Positions 52,091 through 60,672 of a stretch of 64,000 nucleotides of DNA are shown piece after piece. The notes under the pieces are model-generated. The model was not told the origin of the DNA. It ran no database searches and worked only from the letters and a program-made list of their open reading frames with translations. Source of the DNA: Leptolyngbya sp. FACHB-8 (GTDB taxonomy: Bacteria; Cyanobacteriota; Cyanobacteriia; Elainellales; Elainellaceae); NCBI RefSeq assembly GCF_014695575.1, contig NZ_JACJOO010000055.1:26108-90107 (forward strand), written 5' to 3'. The translations under genes and the position numbers were made by a program. The stretch's first letter is position 1; every line of letters begins with the position of its first letter.

Positions 52091-52555
52091 TTACAGTCGG
52101 CCTGTCAGCCGATACACCTCTTCAGCGACTCGCTTTAAGCGCCGCAATTGCGCGTGCATATCTTGCTGTGTCCATCGAGCTGCAAAGGTATTGAAACCGA
52201 AGCGAACAACGGGGTTCGGAATTTTGAACTCGAAGCGGTTGACCAGCCGAGTTCCCTGCTCATTAGGCTGACACTCCCAGCGATCGCGCCCTTCAAAGAA
52301 TCCTGAAAACTGCCACACCACCAGACCTGGTTCCCGTTCCACCACCGTGCTGATCAGTGCCGGATGCACTAGCGGCACCTGAATCACAAAGCGGCTTTTG
52401 CTGTCCAGTTCGGTAGACCAGGTTCCCAGAGCTTCACACCGCAGCGCAGGATTTAACCAGCGGTGCATCAATGTCAGATCGGTAAAGCACTGCTCCACTG
52501 ACGTCGCACTCGCATTGACTTGAATGGACTGCTCAAACACCTGATAGCTGGCCAT
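52091..52555 (-). CDS. SRPBCC (START-like) superfamily protein
   Basis: A 154-residue protein beginning MASYQVFEQSIQVNASATSV. The helix-grip pattern is visible: SIQVNASATSVEQCFTDLTLMHRWLNP, WQFSGFFEGRDRWECQPNEQG in parts, and the long C-terminal helix AQLRRLKRVAEEVYRLTG. Members bind lipids or other hydrophobic ligands. ATG 52555 lies 13 bp after the GTPase stop, so it is probably co-transcribed with it. An open frame upstream lies within the GTPase gene and is an artefact. Confidence 0.75.
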   Translation of the reverse strand: MASYQVFEQSIQVNASATSVEQCFTDLTLMHRWLNPALRCEALGTWSTELDSKSRFVIQVPLVHPALISTVVEREPGLVVWQFSGFFEGRDRWECQPNEQGTRLVNRFEFKIPNPVVRFGFNTFAARWTQQDMHAQLRRLKRVAEEVYRLTGRL

Positions 52556-52568
52556 CCGCTTACGACTC

Positions 52569-54107
52569 CTACTGCCGACCTTGGCGCGGCTCGTTTTCCA
52601 GCGGCGCGTCCGAGGGATGCCGACGTTGTAAATCCAGCTTTGTCCGTAGTTCATCTTTAATCCGACTGAGAATGGAGGCTTCGTCCAGAGAATCCAGGAT
52701 GGTCTTGACCACCGTTTTAGGGCCTTCAGGTCCCCAAGATGCACCGTTTCCCAGGTAAACCTTGGCTACTTGGCCAATAGCGTAGGTCGAAACCCCAGCT
52801 ACTGCGGCCTGCGTTAAGGCCACTGAGACATAGGGAGCTAGAGACAGCCCGCCTGTGGCAGGAGCTGCTGCTCCCAGTAAACTCTTCAGGGATCCTAATC
52901 CCAGGGTAACGAACAGTTCACTGAATGTGACACCCCCCAGGCCAATGGCGATGGTTTTCAACAGCGAAGTGGCACCTCTTTGAGTCATGGGTAACCCATA
53001 GAGGTTCGATAGTGCCAGAATCATCGCTACGTCGATAACGGCACTACTCACGACATCAACCAGCATGATGGGGTTGAGGGCGATCGCTACCGCCTTTGCC
53101 ATAACGCTGTTCCAGATCACCTGGTTAGCACTGCGATCGCGAATCTCCAATTTGCGCTGTACCAGACGGTCGTTCACATCGTTTGCAAACAACATCGAGT
53201 TCAACGCTACCAGGGATTTTCCTTCTCGATGGAGAACCTCCAAAATTTTGAGCTTGACGGTATCTACTTGAGCCTCTCCCCGCTGCATCTGCATTGCCAG
53301 GGTGCCGTCGGGCCGACGTACGCCTGTCGCGACCATGGGGGCCGCCGAGGCCATGACGATCTCATCAGGAGACAGCAGTTCTCGCACCCGCTCATCCCGA
53401 ATCTTCTCGTAAATCGCCAGCCGATCGGCATCGGGGTACTGGTCAATTTTGTTGAATACCAATAGCATCGGTTTACTAGCCTGCCGTAACTGTGACAGTG
53501 CCTCGTATTCCACTCGGGTCATATCGCCCGACACCACAAACAGAATGAGATCGGCTTGACGGGCTACCTGATGGGCCAAAAACTCTCGGGTCTCTCCATC
53601 CACCTCATCAATACCGGGGGTGTCGATAACCTGGATCTGAGAGCCGCCTGCACCCGTTAAAGAGACACGCACGATGGGGCGATCGCTTCCTGCAAGCGCT
53701 TCCTTCTGCACCGTCCAGTTCGCCGTTTCTACGCCTTGGGTTACTCCATGAATTGGCCCTGTTCTAAAGACGGGCTGTCCAATCAAGGCGTTGAGCAGGG
53801 AGGATTTACCCCGCCCTACCATCCCAAAGACGGCAATATTCACAACCTGGTGTTCTAGTTTCTCCAACAGGTTTTGTAGGCTATGGATGTCTGGCTCCAG
53901 GCCGCTACGCTCGCGTGCCGTCAAATCTAAATTATTGACCAGATCTCGTAGAGCATTACGAGCGCGTTCGTAGTGCAGGTTCGATTGAATATCGCGGAAA
54001 TCGCCAAGGATCGACTCCAGGTCCCGATCGATCGCTGTGGCATCAGGGGGAGAGTTAAAGCGCCCAGTCTGCTTCTCTGGCTCGGGTATCGATGCCGAAA
54101 AACTCAC
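52569..54107 (-). CDS. Dynamin-like/Era-type GTPase with membrane domain
   Basis: A 512-residue GTPase. G1 FGMVGRGKSSLLNAL, G3 VIDTPGIDEVDG and G4 LVFNKIDQ are intact. Residues ~330-470 have several hydrophobic segments (ALNPIMLVDVVSSAVIDVAMILALS, TIAIGLGGVTFSELFVTLGLG, seen in parts), typical of the DUF697-containing GTPases. Such proteins associate with membranes in cyanobacteria and plastids; the precise task is unknown. It is followed by the START-like gene. Confidence 0.85.
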   Translation of the reverse strand: MSFSASIPEPEKQTGRFNSPPDATAIDRDLESILGDFRDIQSNLHYERARNALRDLVNNLDLTARERSGLEPDIHSLQNLLEKLEHQVVNIAVFGMVGRGKSSLLNALIGQPVFRTGPIHGVTQGVETANWTVQKEALAGSDRPIVRVSLTGAGGSQIQVIDTPGIDEVDGETREFLAHQVARQADLILFVVSGDMTRVEYEALSQLRQASKPMLLVFNKIDQYPDADRLAIYEKIRDERVRELLSPDEIVMASAAPMVATGVRRPDGTLAMQMQRGEAQVDTVKLKILEVLHREGKSLVALNSMLFANDVNDRLVQRKLEIRDRSANQVIWNSVMAKAVAIALNPIMLVDVVSSAVIDVAMILALSNLYGLPMTQRGATSLLKTIAIGLGGVTFSELFVTLGLGSLKSLLGAAAPATGGLSLAPYVSVALTQAAVAGVSTYAIGQVAKVYLGNGASWGPEGPKTVVKTILDSLDEASILSRIKDELRTKLDLQRRHPSDAPLENEPRQGRQ

Positions 54108-54282
54108 AACCCTATCCTCCCGGCGACGTGAACACTCAAAGAGTGGTTTCTATCAGCACACATTAACCGTAGAACCCACTCTTTAAGCCTATCGTCTAAT
54201 GCATTGCTTCTGGGGTCGTAGAACCCGTACAGAATTAGGTTGTAAAGCAGAGAAACGCCGATCATCCGGTCCCTATATCTAG

Positions 54283-54367
54283 CCTTTGTCGCATTTAATT
54301 AGGGCATTAGGGGCAAGTGGGAGAACTGCTCTCACTTGCTCCCCAAATTTCCTAACTAAATGCGACA
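54283..54367. mobile_element. CTAG-flanked MITE with TGTCGCATTTA ends
   Basis: CTAG at 54279-54282 and 54368-54371. Ends TGTCGCATTTAATTAGG / CCTAACTAAATGCGACA; inner stem GGGGCAAGTGAGAG-like. It shares its right CTAG with the next element. Confidence 0.8.
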
Positions 54368-54371
54368 CTAG

Positions 54372-54445
54372 AGCATGTTTTAAAACTGACTAAAAGGGTC
54401 ATTTTTTGTGCGCCAAGCGCACGAAAAATGACTTTAAAACAGCCT
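54372..54445. mobile_element. CTAG-flanked MITE with TGTTTTAAA ends
   Basis: CTAG at 54368-54371 and 54446-54449. Ends AGCATGTTTTAAA / TTTAAAACAGCCT; inner hairpin GTCATTTTTTGTGCGC / GCGCACGAAAAATGAC. A possible solo end of this family is at 7319-7337 (TAGAGTCTGTTTTAAAAG). Confidence 0.8.
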
Positions 54446-54569
54446 CTAGTAATAAGACAATGCCCCCCATCAATCTGGAGGGCTACGGAGGAGTGCGATC
54501 GCCTAAAAGCAGATCTCATCCAGGTAGACCATGGGCTGATGAGGGGCACCGAGAACAAGCAGCTAGAGA

Positions 54570-54749
54570 TTAACGATAACGACGCTTGCGACGAGCCATT
54601 ACCGCTTTACGCTTACGCTTTTCGAGCGGCGTTTCAAAATGACGATGGCTCTTTACATCGGCCAGGATTCCAGCCTTGGAAACCTGACGCTTAAACCGAC
54701 GCAATGCAGATTCGATCCCCTCGTTTTCTCCTAAGACCACTTGGGTCAT
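54570..54749 (-). CDS. rpsU: 30S ribosomal protein S21
   Basis: A 59-residue basic protein, [19 protein letters not shown] through to the [15 protein letters not shown] tail, matching cyanobacterial S21. ATG 54749 has AAGGAG just upstream on the minus strand; an in-frame ATG three codons earlier is less likely. Confidence 0.92.
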   Translation of the reverse strand: MTQVVLGENEGIESALRRFKRQVSKAGILADVKSHRHFETPLEKRKRKAVMARRKRRYR

Positions 54750-55155
54750 GCGAAACACTCCTTGACAATGGACTCTAAGATTGTGGACTTTTTTCAGAAT
54801 AGCGGATACAAAACCTAAAATAACGATTTTCCGTCAACACCCCGCTGCTCTATCGACAGAAACACATCGAACCAGAATAACCTTACACATTTTACCGGAT
54901 CTCATCCGGTTCAAACGACCCTGAATGTCGCGCCTGCAATAGATTTTGCTGTAGGTCTTTATAAGTTCAGCCTGCCTAGTGATCTGTCAATGTTTAAGTG
55001 TGAGGTTACCCCTCACTTCAACATTAAATTTAGGAAATTTAAGGAGTTTTTGGGGGGTTGTAGGCCTCTCAAAAATTCCTTGACAGAGTACTAATAAAAA
55101 TCCGAGAAAAGCACAAAGCCTTCCTCGGATTTCTCAGTAAACAAGCTTTCAATAC
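54750..55155. other. Intergenic with a weak hairpin
   Basis: An imperfect AAGGAGTTTTTG / CAAAAATTCCTT stem lies at 55041-55082; its AAGGAG start recalls family E ends, so it may be a relic. The rest holds the rpsU promoter; no gene seen. Confidence 0.45.
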
Positions 55156-56445
55156 TTAACGAATAAAAGACAAATCGATGGAACCAAAGTTTGCACTTAG
55201 AGCGAGATGCAAATTCTCCATAGCCATCACGAGCCACTGCACCATATCCCGCGTGTGCTCTTCGTAATGGGAGAATAGAATCGAGAAACGCCGCTCTAAA
55301 ACGGGCTTCACCTTGCGGCACAGCAGGACGATCTTGAGCAGAATTCCTGTGGTAAGGATAGGGCCAAGGTTTGTCAGCAAATCCACAAACACAAAGTGAT
55401 TAGGGGACTGGAAGCTTTCTACCACCAGGAAGTTAAAAAGCTGACTACAGGTTCGCACCATGAGGAAATCATTCAGCTTCTGGTTATTGCTGTCGGGCAG
55501 AATGGAATCCAGATGTGTGCTCAGTTGCTTGTTAAACTTGCGGCGCCCGTAATCCCCTCCCACCGAAACAGTGATGTAGTCGTACAAATCATCTTTGAAG
55601 TTGCGGAAGGTCTGATTGTGCGTACTCTGCACCAGGAAACTATGGGCAATGTCTTTGTAGGAGCGGGAACCGTCTACCCGGCCTACATAATGCTTGATAG
55701 CCTGCTTAAACTCTTGCTCACTCAGTAATGTCGGGTTTGCGACTGGCTGAATGATCCGGGGAGAAGGAGTGGTTAGAACGCGAGAAACGGCTTCAGACTG
55801 AGCCCGGCGCACCTGATAAGTGACGTATTGGGACAAGTCAATTTCGAATTTCCGCTGCATCTCAACCTGAATTTGCCGCACTGTACTCTGATGCTCAGAG
55901 GTGGCATCCTCGCTGAGCAGACAGTGCTCATAGAGGTAAGGGTAGCGGCGAATCAGAGTACCCAGGGTACGATTCGTAGGGGTTGCTTCGGCAGCCTGAG
56001 AGAGCACCTCGGCTAGACGATGGAGCGTATGATACTGTTCAGTTTCGGTGAATTGTCGAATTAAATCGCGCTGACGTTTAAAGGATCTGGCGCGAGTCCG
56101 GGTGCTGACATAAGCTGAGGTAGAACTCACCTCAAACAGTTCCATTAGCTTAGGAATGGCCATCTGGTGCGAGTGATTGGCCTGCCAACGGTTCACTAAA
56201 ATGTGGCAGCAACGATTGAGTACGAAGCGAAACTCGTCGGCGGCTGCACGCGATCCTACAACCCGTTCCAGAGACGCCATGATCTCAGGATCAGGATAGT
56301 TTGTTCCCTCAATGAAGAGAGAGCGGAATCGCTCCAGCATTTCCTCGGGCGTTTCCTTATCAATCCAGTGGAGCAGATGGTCGTAGATCCGCTGCTCATC
56401 GGGAGTTATGTGTCGATGTAGTCTTCCACTTACTGCTGCTGTCAC
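55156..56445 (-). CDS. Uncharacterised 429-residue protein
   Basis: The protein is helical and soluble apart from one hydrophobic stretch near residues 355-380 (HFVFVDLLTNLGPILTTGILLKIVLL, seen in parts). The N-terminal ~100 residues include RLHRHITPDEQRIYDHLLHW and DEFRFVLNRCCHILVNRW; the middle has YPYLYEHCLLSED and QVRRAQSEAVSRVL; the end LHLALSANFGSIDLSFIR. The frame is strong and has ordinary codon use. It looks like a conserved cyanobacterial protein, but I recognise no domain. It stands alone, between rpsU and a long non-coding stretch. Confidence 0.75.
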   Translation of the reverse strand: MTAAVSGRLHRHITPDEQRIYDHLLHWIDKETPEEMLERFRSLFIEGTNYPDPEIMASLERVVGSRAAADEFRFVLNRCCHILVNRWQANHSHQMAIPKLMELFEVSSTSAYVSTRTRARSFKRQRDLIRQFTETEQYHTLHRLAEVLSQAAEATPTNRTLGTLIRRYPYLYEHCLLSEDATSEHQSTVRQIQVEMQRKFEIDLSQYVTYQVRRAQSEAVSRVLTTPSPRIIQPVANPTLLSEQEFKQAIKHYVGRVDGSRSYKDIAHSFLVQSTHNQTFRNFKDDLYDYITVSVGGDYGRRKFNKQLSTHLDSILPDSNNQKLNDFLMVRTCSQLFNFLVVESFQSPNHFVFVDLLTNLGPILTTGILLKIVLLCRKVKPVLERRFSILFSHYEEHTRDMVQWLVMAMENLHLALSANFGSIDLSFIR

Positions 56446-56987
56446 CTCAGCACTCCCCTCTGTCCTAAATGAGTAACCTTCTTTATCCGTTAACCAACTG
56501 ATAGATCACATCAACCTTGCTCTATGCCGTGTGGTTTTCCTCGCGATCGCTCCTAAATTCAATTTCGACTTCACACCATCTCATAGTTCACCTCTTTACA
56601 CAAGGCTTTTTGTGACACCGAAAATGAATAAAGGAGCCACCGCCAACACACAACTGTGATGGTAGGGCACATTGCTGAATCTGTTATGTATCCAATAGTA
56701 CGTGAGCTCCGATCAAGCCCATGTGATCAAAGTCACCAGGCCCTTAAATTTTTGATGAAGTTGGCAAAATAACCGTTGTGGAGCAACGACTTAAACCTAC
56801 ATCGTTCCCCTACGGTTGTATCCGGTAATTCTGCTGACTTTCGGCACCCTTTGCATACCCCGTACCTACACTGAAACTCAGGTAGATACCTCAATCATTT
56901 TGTAAGGAACAGGGCTGATGCCAATCTACTATGCCGGGTGAATTGAAATTAGGCGTGATGGGCGAAACCCTCTATCTTGGTAGTTCA
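56446..56987. other. Non-coding stretch upstream of the 429-residue gene
   Basis: About 540 bases without a supported frame, RNA gene or strong repeat. It is the upstream side of the minus-strand gene. Part of a 1.2-kb gene-free region reaching to murF. Confidence 0.4.
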
Positions 56988-57057
56988 TTCAGTTTTGTTG
57001 CCACTTCAGGGAGTTAGGGCTCAACCCTTTGCGTTCCTGCGGCACAGCAAAACTGAA
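56988..57057. repeat. Hairpin TTCAGTTTTG
   Basis: TTCAGTTTTGTTG pairs with CAGCAAAACTGAA across 44 bases that themselves pair poorly (GGGAGTTAGGGCTCAACCC). Confidence 0.5.
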
Positions 57058-57180
57058 CATACTCATAACTCCCCTGTATAAGGCTTGAGAAGGATGGAAG
57101 GGGCAGCAAAATCTGGGTTGAAACGTGATGCAACGATAGAGGTTGAACATTTAGAAAGCCTATTAAAATGGTAGGTTTAA

Positions 57181-57253
57181 TTAATCATAAAATCCCCAAA
57201 AGCTTTGCTACTCAGTTGGCAGACGGCACAGCTTCTAGGGATTTTATGATTAA
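57181..57253. repeat. Inverted repeat TTAATCATAAAATCCC
   Basis: 16-bp perfect arms separated by 41 bases; the ends suggest another MITE type. Confidence 0.6.
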
Positions 57254-57280
57254 TGAGTTGGGCTATTGATAGTAACCCTG

Positions 57281-57333
57281 AATGTTTTTGAAAGTTGAAA
57301 TAAACCGTACTCATTTCAACCTTCAAAAACATT
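57281..57333. repeat. Inverted repeat AATGTTTTTGAA
   Basis: Arms AATGTTTTTGAA and GTTGAAAT pair with their complements with one bulge around an 11-base centre. Confidence 0.6.
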
Positions 57334-57446
57334 TTAAGAGCTGCACAGGAATGCAATATTTCCTCAAACTTGCAGTCGGTTATCCCGACTAAAAATGTTT
57401 TCGAGGAAGATGCGCTTTCCATTCCTCGCCAATGAACTCAATTGAG

Positions 57447-57578
57447 CAGCAATTCTCAGTATGGGTTTCAAAGCTAAGAGTTCGTGCCCGTCGGGCACGA
57501 ACTCTTAGCTTTGAAACCCGAAAATAGCCCGCCTTCGACGGGCTATTTTCGGGTTGGATATCAAAATGAGAATTGCTG
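57447..57578. mobile_element. Family C two-hairpin MITE, copy 3
   Basis: Ends CAGCAATTCTCA / TGAGAATTGCTG. It is inverted relative to copy 2. Flanks TCAATTGAG and CCAATTTAG agree at 7 of 9 positions, a worn 9-bp duplication. The variable hairpin stem is ACCCGAAAATAGCCCG. Confidence 0.82.
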
Positions 57579-57654
57579 CCAATTTAGGTAGAGAGCACAG
57601 GAGCGCCATGCAAAACGGTATGATGACTGCTGATCTAATGGGCGAATCTTGAAC

Positions 57655-59022
57655 ATGGGTTGTCGGTGTTTGCTTTCGCAAGTCGTGAATGTTCTGGCGG
57701 CACGGGTGAGCGAGGGGGGATTGCCCCGCGAACAAACTATTCAGGGGGTGACAACGGATAGTCGTGTTGTACCTCCTGGGTCACTGTTCGTGGCATTGCG
57801 GGGCGATCGCTTTGACGGCCATGCCTTTGTTCGGACGGCTCTAGAGCAAGGAGCGATCGCTGCTGTTGTTTCAGAACCCGTTCCGGGCATTGAAGATCTG
57901 CCTGTCCTGCAGGTTCCCGATACTCTGGTGGCTTATCAAACTCTGGGGCGTTGGTGGCGGGAGCAATTTCCCGGCCCTGTGATTGCAGTTACAGGTTCTG
58001 TTGGCAAAACCACGACCAAGGAAATGATTGCGGCAGTTTTGGGAACTTGCGGCTCTGTCCTTAAAACACAGGCCAATTTCAACAACGAAATTGGTGTTCC
58101 CAAAACCTTGCTGGAGCTAGATCCTGAGGTTCATCAATTTGCTGTGGTGGAAATGGGAATGCGGGCCAGTGGAGAAATTGCTCTCTTGACCCAGATTGCC
58201 CGTCCTGACATTGCGGTCATTACCAATGTCGGTACGGCCCATATTGGCCGTCTGGGCTCAGAGCAGGCGATCGCTCAGGCCAAGTGCGAACTGCTGGAGC
58301 AGCTTCCTGAAACAGGGATTGCGGTTTTGAACCATGACAATGCCCGGTTGATCAGTACGGCAGCCAAGGTTTGGAGCGGAAAAACCCTTACCTATGGCTT
58401 GGAAGGCGGTGACATTCAGGGCCACCTGCTCAATGCTCAAACCCTTCAAGTTGAAGGCTTGACGTTTCCTTTGCCTCTGCCCGGGCGACATAATGCGCTT
58501 AACTTCCTGGCAGGCCTAACCGTAGCTCGCATTGTGGGCATTGATTGGGAACCTCTTACCCAGGGAATAACCGTGGAATTACCGAAAGGGCGTGCTCAGC
58601 GATACAGTCTTCCCGGGGATGTGGTGATTTTGGATGAAACCTACAACGCGGGAGTGGAATCCATGTTGGCTGCTCTCCATTTGCTGGCAGAAACGCCAGG
58701 TCAGCGACGCATTGCAGTATTGGGCACGATGAAAGAACTGGGAGAGCGATCGCCCGAACTCCACCACCGCGTCGGTGCTGCTGTACGCCAGCTGAAGCTC
58801 GATCGTTTGCTGGTCCTGGCTGACCCCGCTGAGCAGGAAGCTTTAATGTCTGGGGCCGCTCCAGTGCCTGCAGAAGCATTTGAAAGTCATGAAACTCTGG
58901 CACAACGGCTCAGCGCGTTGGTGCAGCCTGGTGATCGCCTCCTTTTTAAGGCATCCCGTTCGATGGAATTGGATAAGGTGGTGTCTCAGGTTGTGGCTCG
59001 CTTGGGGGATGCCCCAGCCTGA
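57655..59022 (+). CDS. murF: UDP-N-acetylmuramoyl-tripeptide-D-alanyl-D-alanine ligase
   Basis: MurF adds D-Ala-D-Ala to the peptidoglycan precursor. Signatures: TTDSRVVPPGSLFVALRGDRFDGH (in parts), P-loop AVTGSVGKTTTKEM, NFNNEIGVPKTLL, ITNVGTAHIGRLGS, LPGRHNALNFLAG and DETYNAGVESMLAAL. About 455 residues, normal. ATG 57655 chosen; a TTG two codons upstream is also in frame. The next gene begins 20 bp after its stop. Confidence 0.94.
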   Translation: MGCRCLLSQVVNVLAARVSEGGLPREQTIQGVTTDSRVVPPGSLFVALRGDRFDGHAFVRTALEQGAIAAVVSEPVPGIEDLPVLQVPDTLVAYQTLGRWWREQFPGPVIAVTGSVGKTTTKEMIAAVLGTCGSVLKTQANFNNEIGVPKTLLELDPEVHQFAVVEMGMRASGEIALLTQIARPDIAVITNVGTAHIGRLGSEQAIAQAKCELLEQLPETGIAVLNHDNARLISTAAKVWSGKTLTYGLEGGDIQGHLLNAQTLQVEGLTFPLPLPGRHNALNFLAGLTVARIVGIDWEPLTQGITVELPKGRAQRYSLPGDVVILDETYNAGVESMLAALHLLAETPGQRRIAVLGTMKELGERSPELHHRVGAAVRQLKLDRLLVLADPAEQEALMSGAAPVPAEAFESHETLAQRLSALVQPGDRLLFKASRSMELDKVVSQVVARLGDAPA

Positions 59023-59041
59023 TGTAAAGGATGCTCCTGGA

Positions 59042-60238
59042 ATGAGACTACTGTGTTTGAGTAATGGCCATGGCGAGGATGCGATCGCCGTGCGAGTCTT
59101 GCAAGCTCTTCAGGCTCTTGGGCAAAAGGAACTCGTAGCGCTGCCGATCGTAGGGGAGGGAAGTACCTACGAGCGAGCTGGTATTCCGATTGTCGGGACC
59201 GTCAAAGCAATGCCCTCTGGTGGCTTTGTTTATATGGATGGGCGGCAACTAGCCCGAGATCTAAGGGGTGGACTCGTACAATTGACTCTGGCCCAAATCC
59301 GTACTGTGCGCCAATGGGCTGCCGATGGGGGGCATATTTTGGCGGTGGGCGATATTGTCCCTCTCATGTTTGCCTGGGCCAGTGGGGCATCTTATAGCTT
59401 TATAGGCACGGCAAAGTCGGAATATTATCTCCGGGATGAATCGGGAGTGCTAACGCGGCGCACCTGGTTTGAGCAGATGGAAAGCTGGTCAGGATCTGTC
59501 TATTTACCTTGGGATCGATGGTTTATGGCCCATTCTCGGTGTCGGGCTGTTTTCCCTCGCGATCATCTGACTGCCGATACCCTAAAACGCTGGTCCATGC
59601 CCGTATTTGATTTAGGCAACCCAATGATGGATGGTCTGGACACCGATAGCCCTCAGCCATCCTGGGAAACGGAGCCGATCACGATTGCGTTATTGCCTGG
59701 ATCCCGCCATCCCGAAGCCTATGAAAACTGGAAGCTGATACTTCAGAAGATCCAGAGCTTGGTGGAGGAAGCGGAGCCGATAGAGTTCGTGGGAGCGATC
59801 GCCCCCAGTCTTTCGCTCGAACCCCTGGTTATGGCTCTACTCCAGCAAGGCTGGCAGAAGACTGCTCCCCAAACCTTTACCCAGAAACACCACTCCCTAC
59901 GATTAACCCAGACCGAATTTGCAGACACCTTACAGCGGGCACACCTGGCGATCGCAATGGCCGGTACCGCCACTGAACAAGCTGTTGGTCTTGGAAAACC
60001 TGTGATTACTTTTCCGGGCCAAGGTCCGCAATTCACTCCTGCCTTTGCAGAAGCCCAGACTCGCCTCCTGGGTTCCTCCATCCTTTATTTACAGGGTTCT
60101 ACATCCCTGACAGAAACCATTCGCACCCTACGGCACGACAAGAACTATCGTCACCAAATTGCCTTAAATGGCCGTCGCCGTATGGGTACTCCGGGAGCCG
60201 CTGCCCGCATTGCTGCTTGCTTACTCGACTTGCTCTAA
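59042..60238 (+). CDS. Lipid-A-disaccharide synthase-related protein
   Basis: A 398-residue GT-B fold protein resembling LpxB: N-terminal LLCLSNGHGEDAIAVRVLQAL, ALPIVGEGSTYERAGIP, ILAVGDIVPLMFAWASG, and the C-terminal nucleotide-sugar region LAIAMAGTATEQAVGLGKPVITFPG in parts. It matches the cyanobacterial LpxB-related group rather than true LpxB, so the substrate is unknown. The ATG at 59042 directly precedes the conserved strand; ATG 59009 inside murF is an alternative. Probably co-transcribed with murF. Confidence 0.88.
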   Translation: MRLLCLSNGHGEDAIAVRVLQALQALGQKELVALPIVGEGSTYERAGIPIVGTVKAMPSGGFVYMDGRQLARDLRGGLVQLTLAQIRTVRQWAADGGHILAVGDIVPLMFAWASGASYSFIGTAKSEYYLRDESGVLTRRTWFEQMESWSGSVYLPWDRWFMAHSRCRAVFPRDHLTADTLKRWSMPVFDLGNPMMDGLDTDSPQPSWETEPITIALLPGSRHPEAYENWKLILQKIQSLVEEAEPIEFVGAIAPSLSLEPLVMALLQQGWQKTAPQTFTQKHHSLRLTQTEFADTLQRAHLAIAMAGTATEQAVGLGKPVITFPGQGPQFTPAFAEAQTRLLGSSILYLQGSTSLTETIRTLRHDKNYRHQIALNGRRRMGTPGAAARIAACLLDLL

Positions 60239-60672
60239 CCAGTTCAAGAAGGGCGTGGAAAAGCTATGCCCCTGTCCAGTTGGTCAAGCAATACCCGGAT
60301 CGCAGAACTTGAGAATGAAAGAAGAACTGTCCAATCTGGCTAACAATCTGAAAATCTAACCTTTAGCAGTACTTCAATCTACTTCAAACCCCGTAGACGC
60401 GGAGTAGCCCAATATGGCTGCTACAAAATTCCTGGGTCAAGGCGAGTTGGTGGCGATCGCCCCAACTGGAAGTAGGATAATTTGCTCTCTAACTAAATCT
60501 CCGCTAACGCTTAACACTCGCTGCAAGCACACCTGAAATGCTCAAAACAAACCCCCAAAGCCACATTTTTGGTAATAGAAAAAAACACTTGAGTTAACAT
60601 TGGGCGTCGAACGCCTCTAGCGGCTTCAACCCTGCAAAATCATCATTCGCTACCCCTGTACTGCCAACACCC
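60239..60672. other. Intergenic, no supported gene
   Basis: Contains only very short frames (14-25 codons). Base composition shifts to AT-rich near 60530-60600, a likely promoter zone for the secreted hydrolase. Confidence 0.4.

Noticed and set aside
52556..52744. N-terminal extension of the START-like protein
   Set aside because: The extra 63 codons lie inside the GTPase gene in another frame; the ATG at 52555 gives the normal fold start.
1055..57578. CRISPR array
   Set aside because: The repeats are palindromic elements scattered singly between genes, with no regular spacer array and no cas genes.
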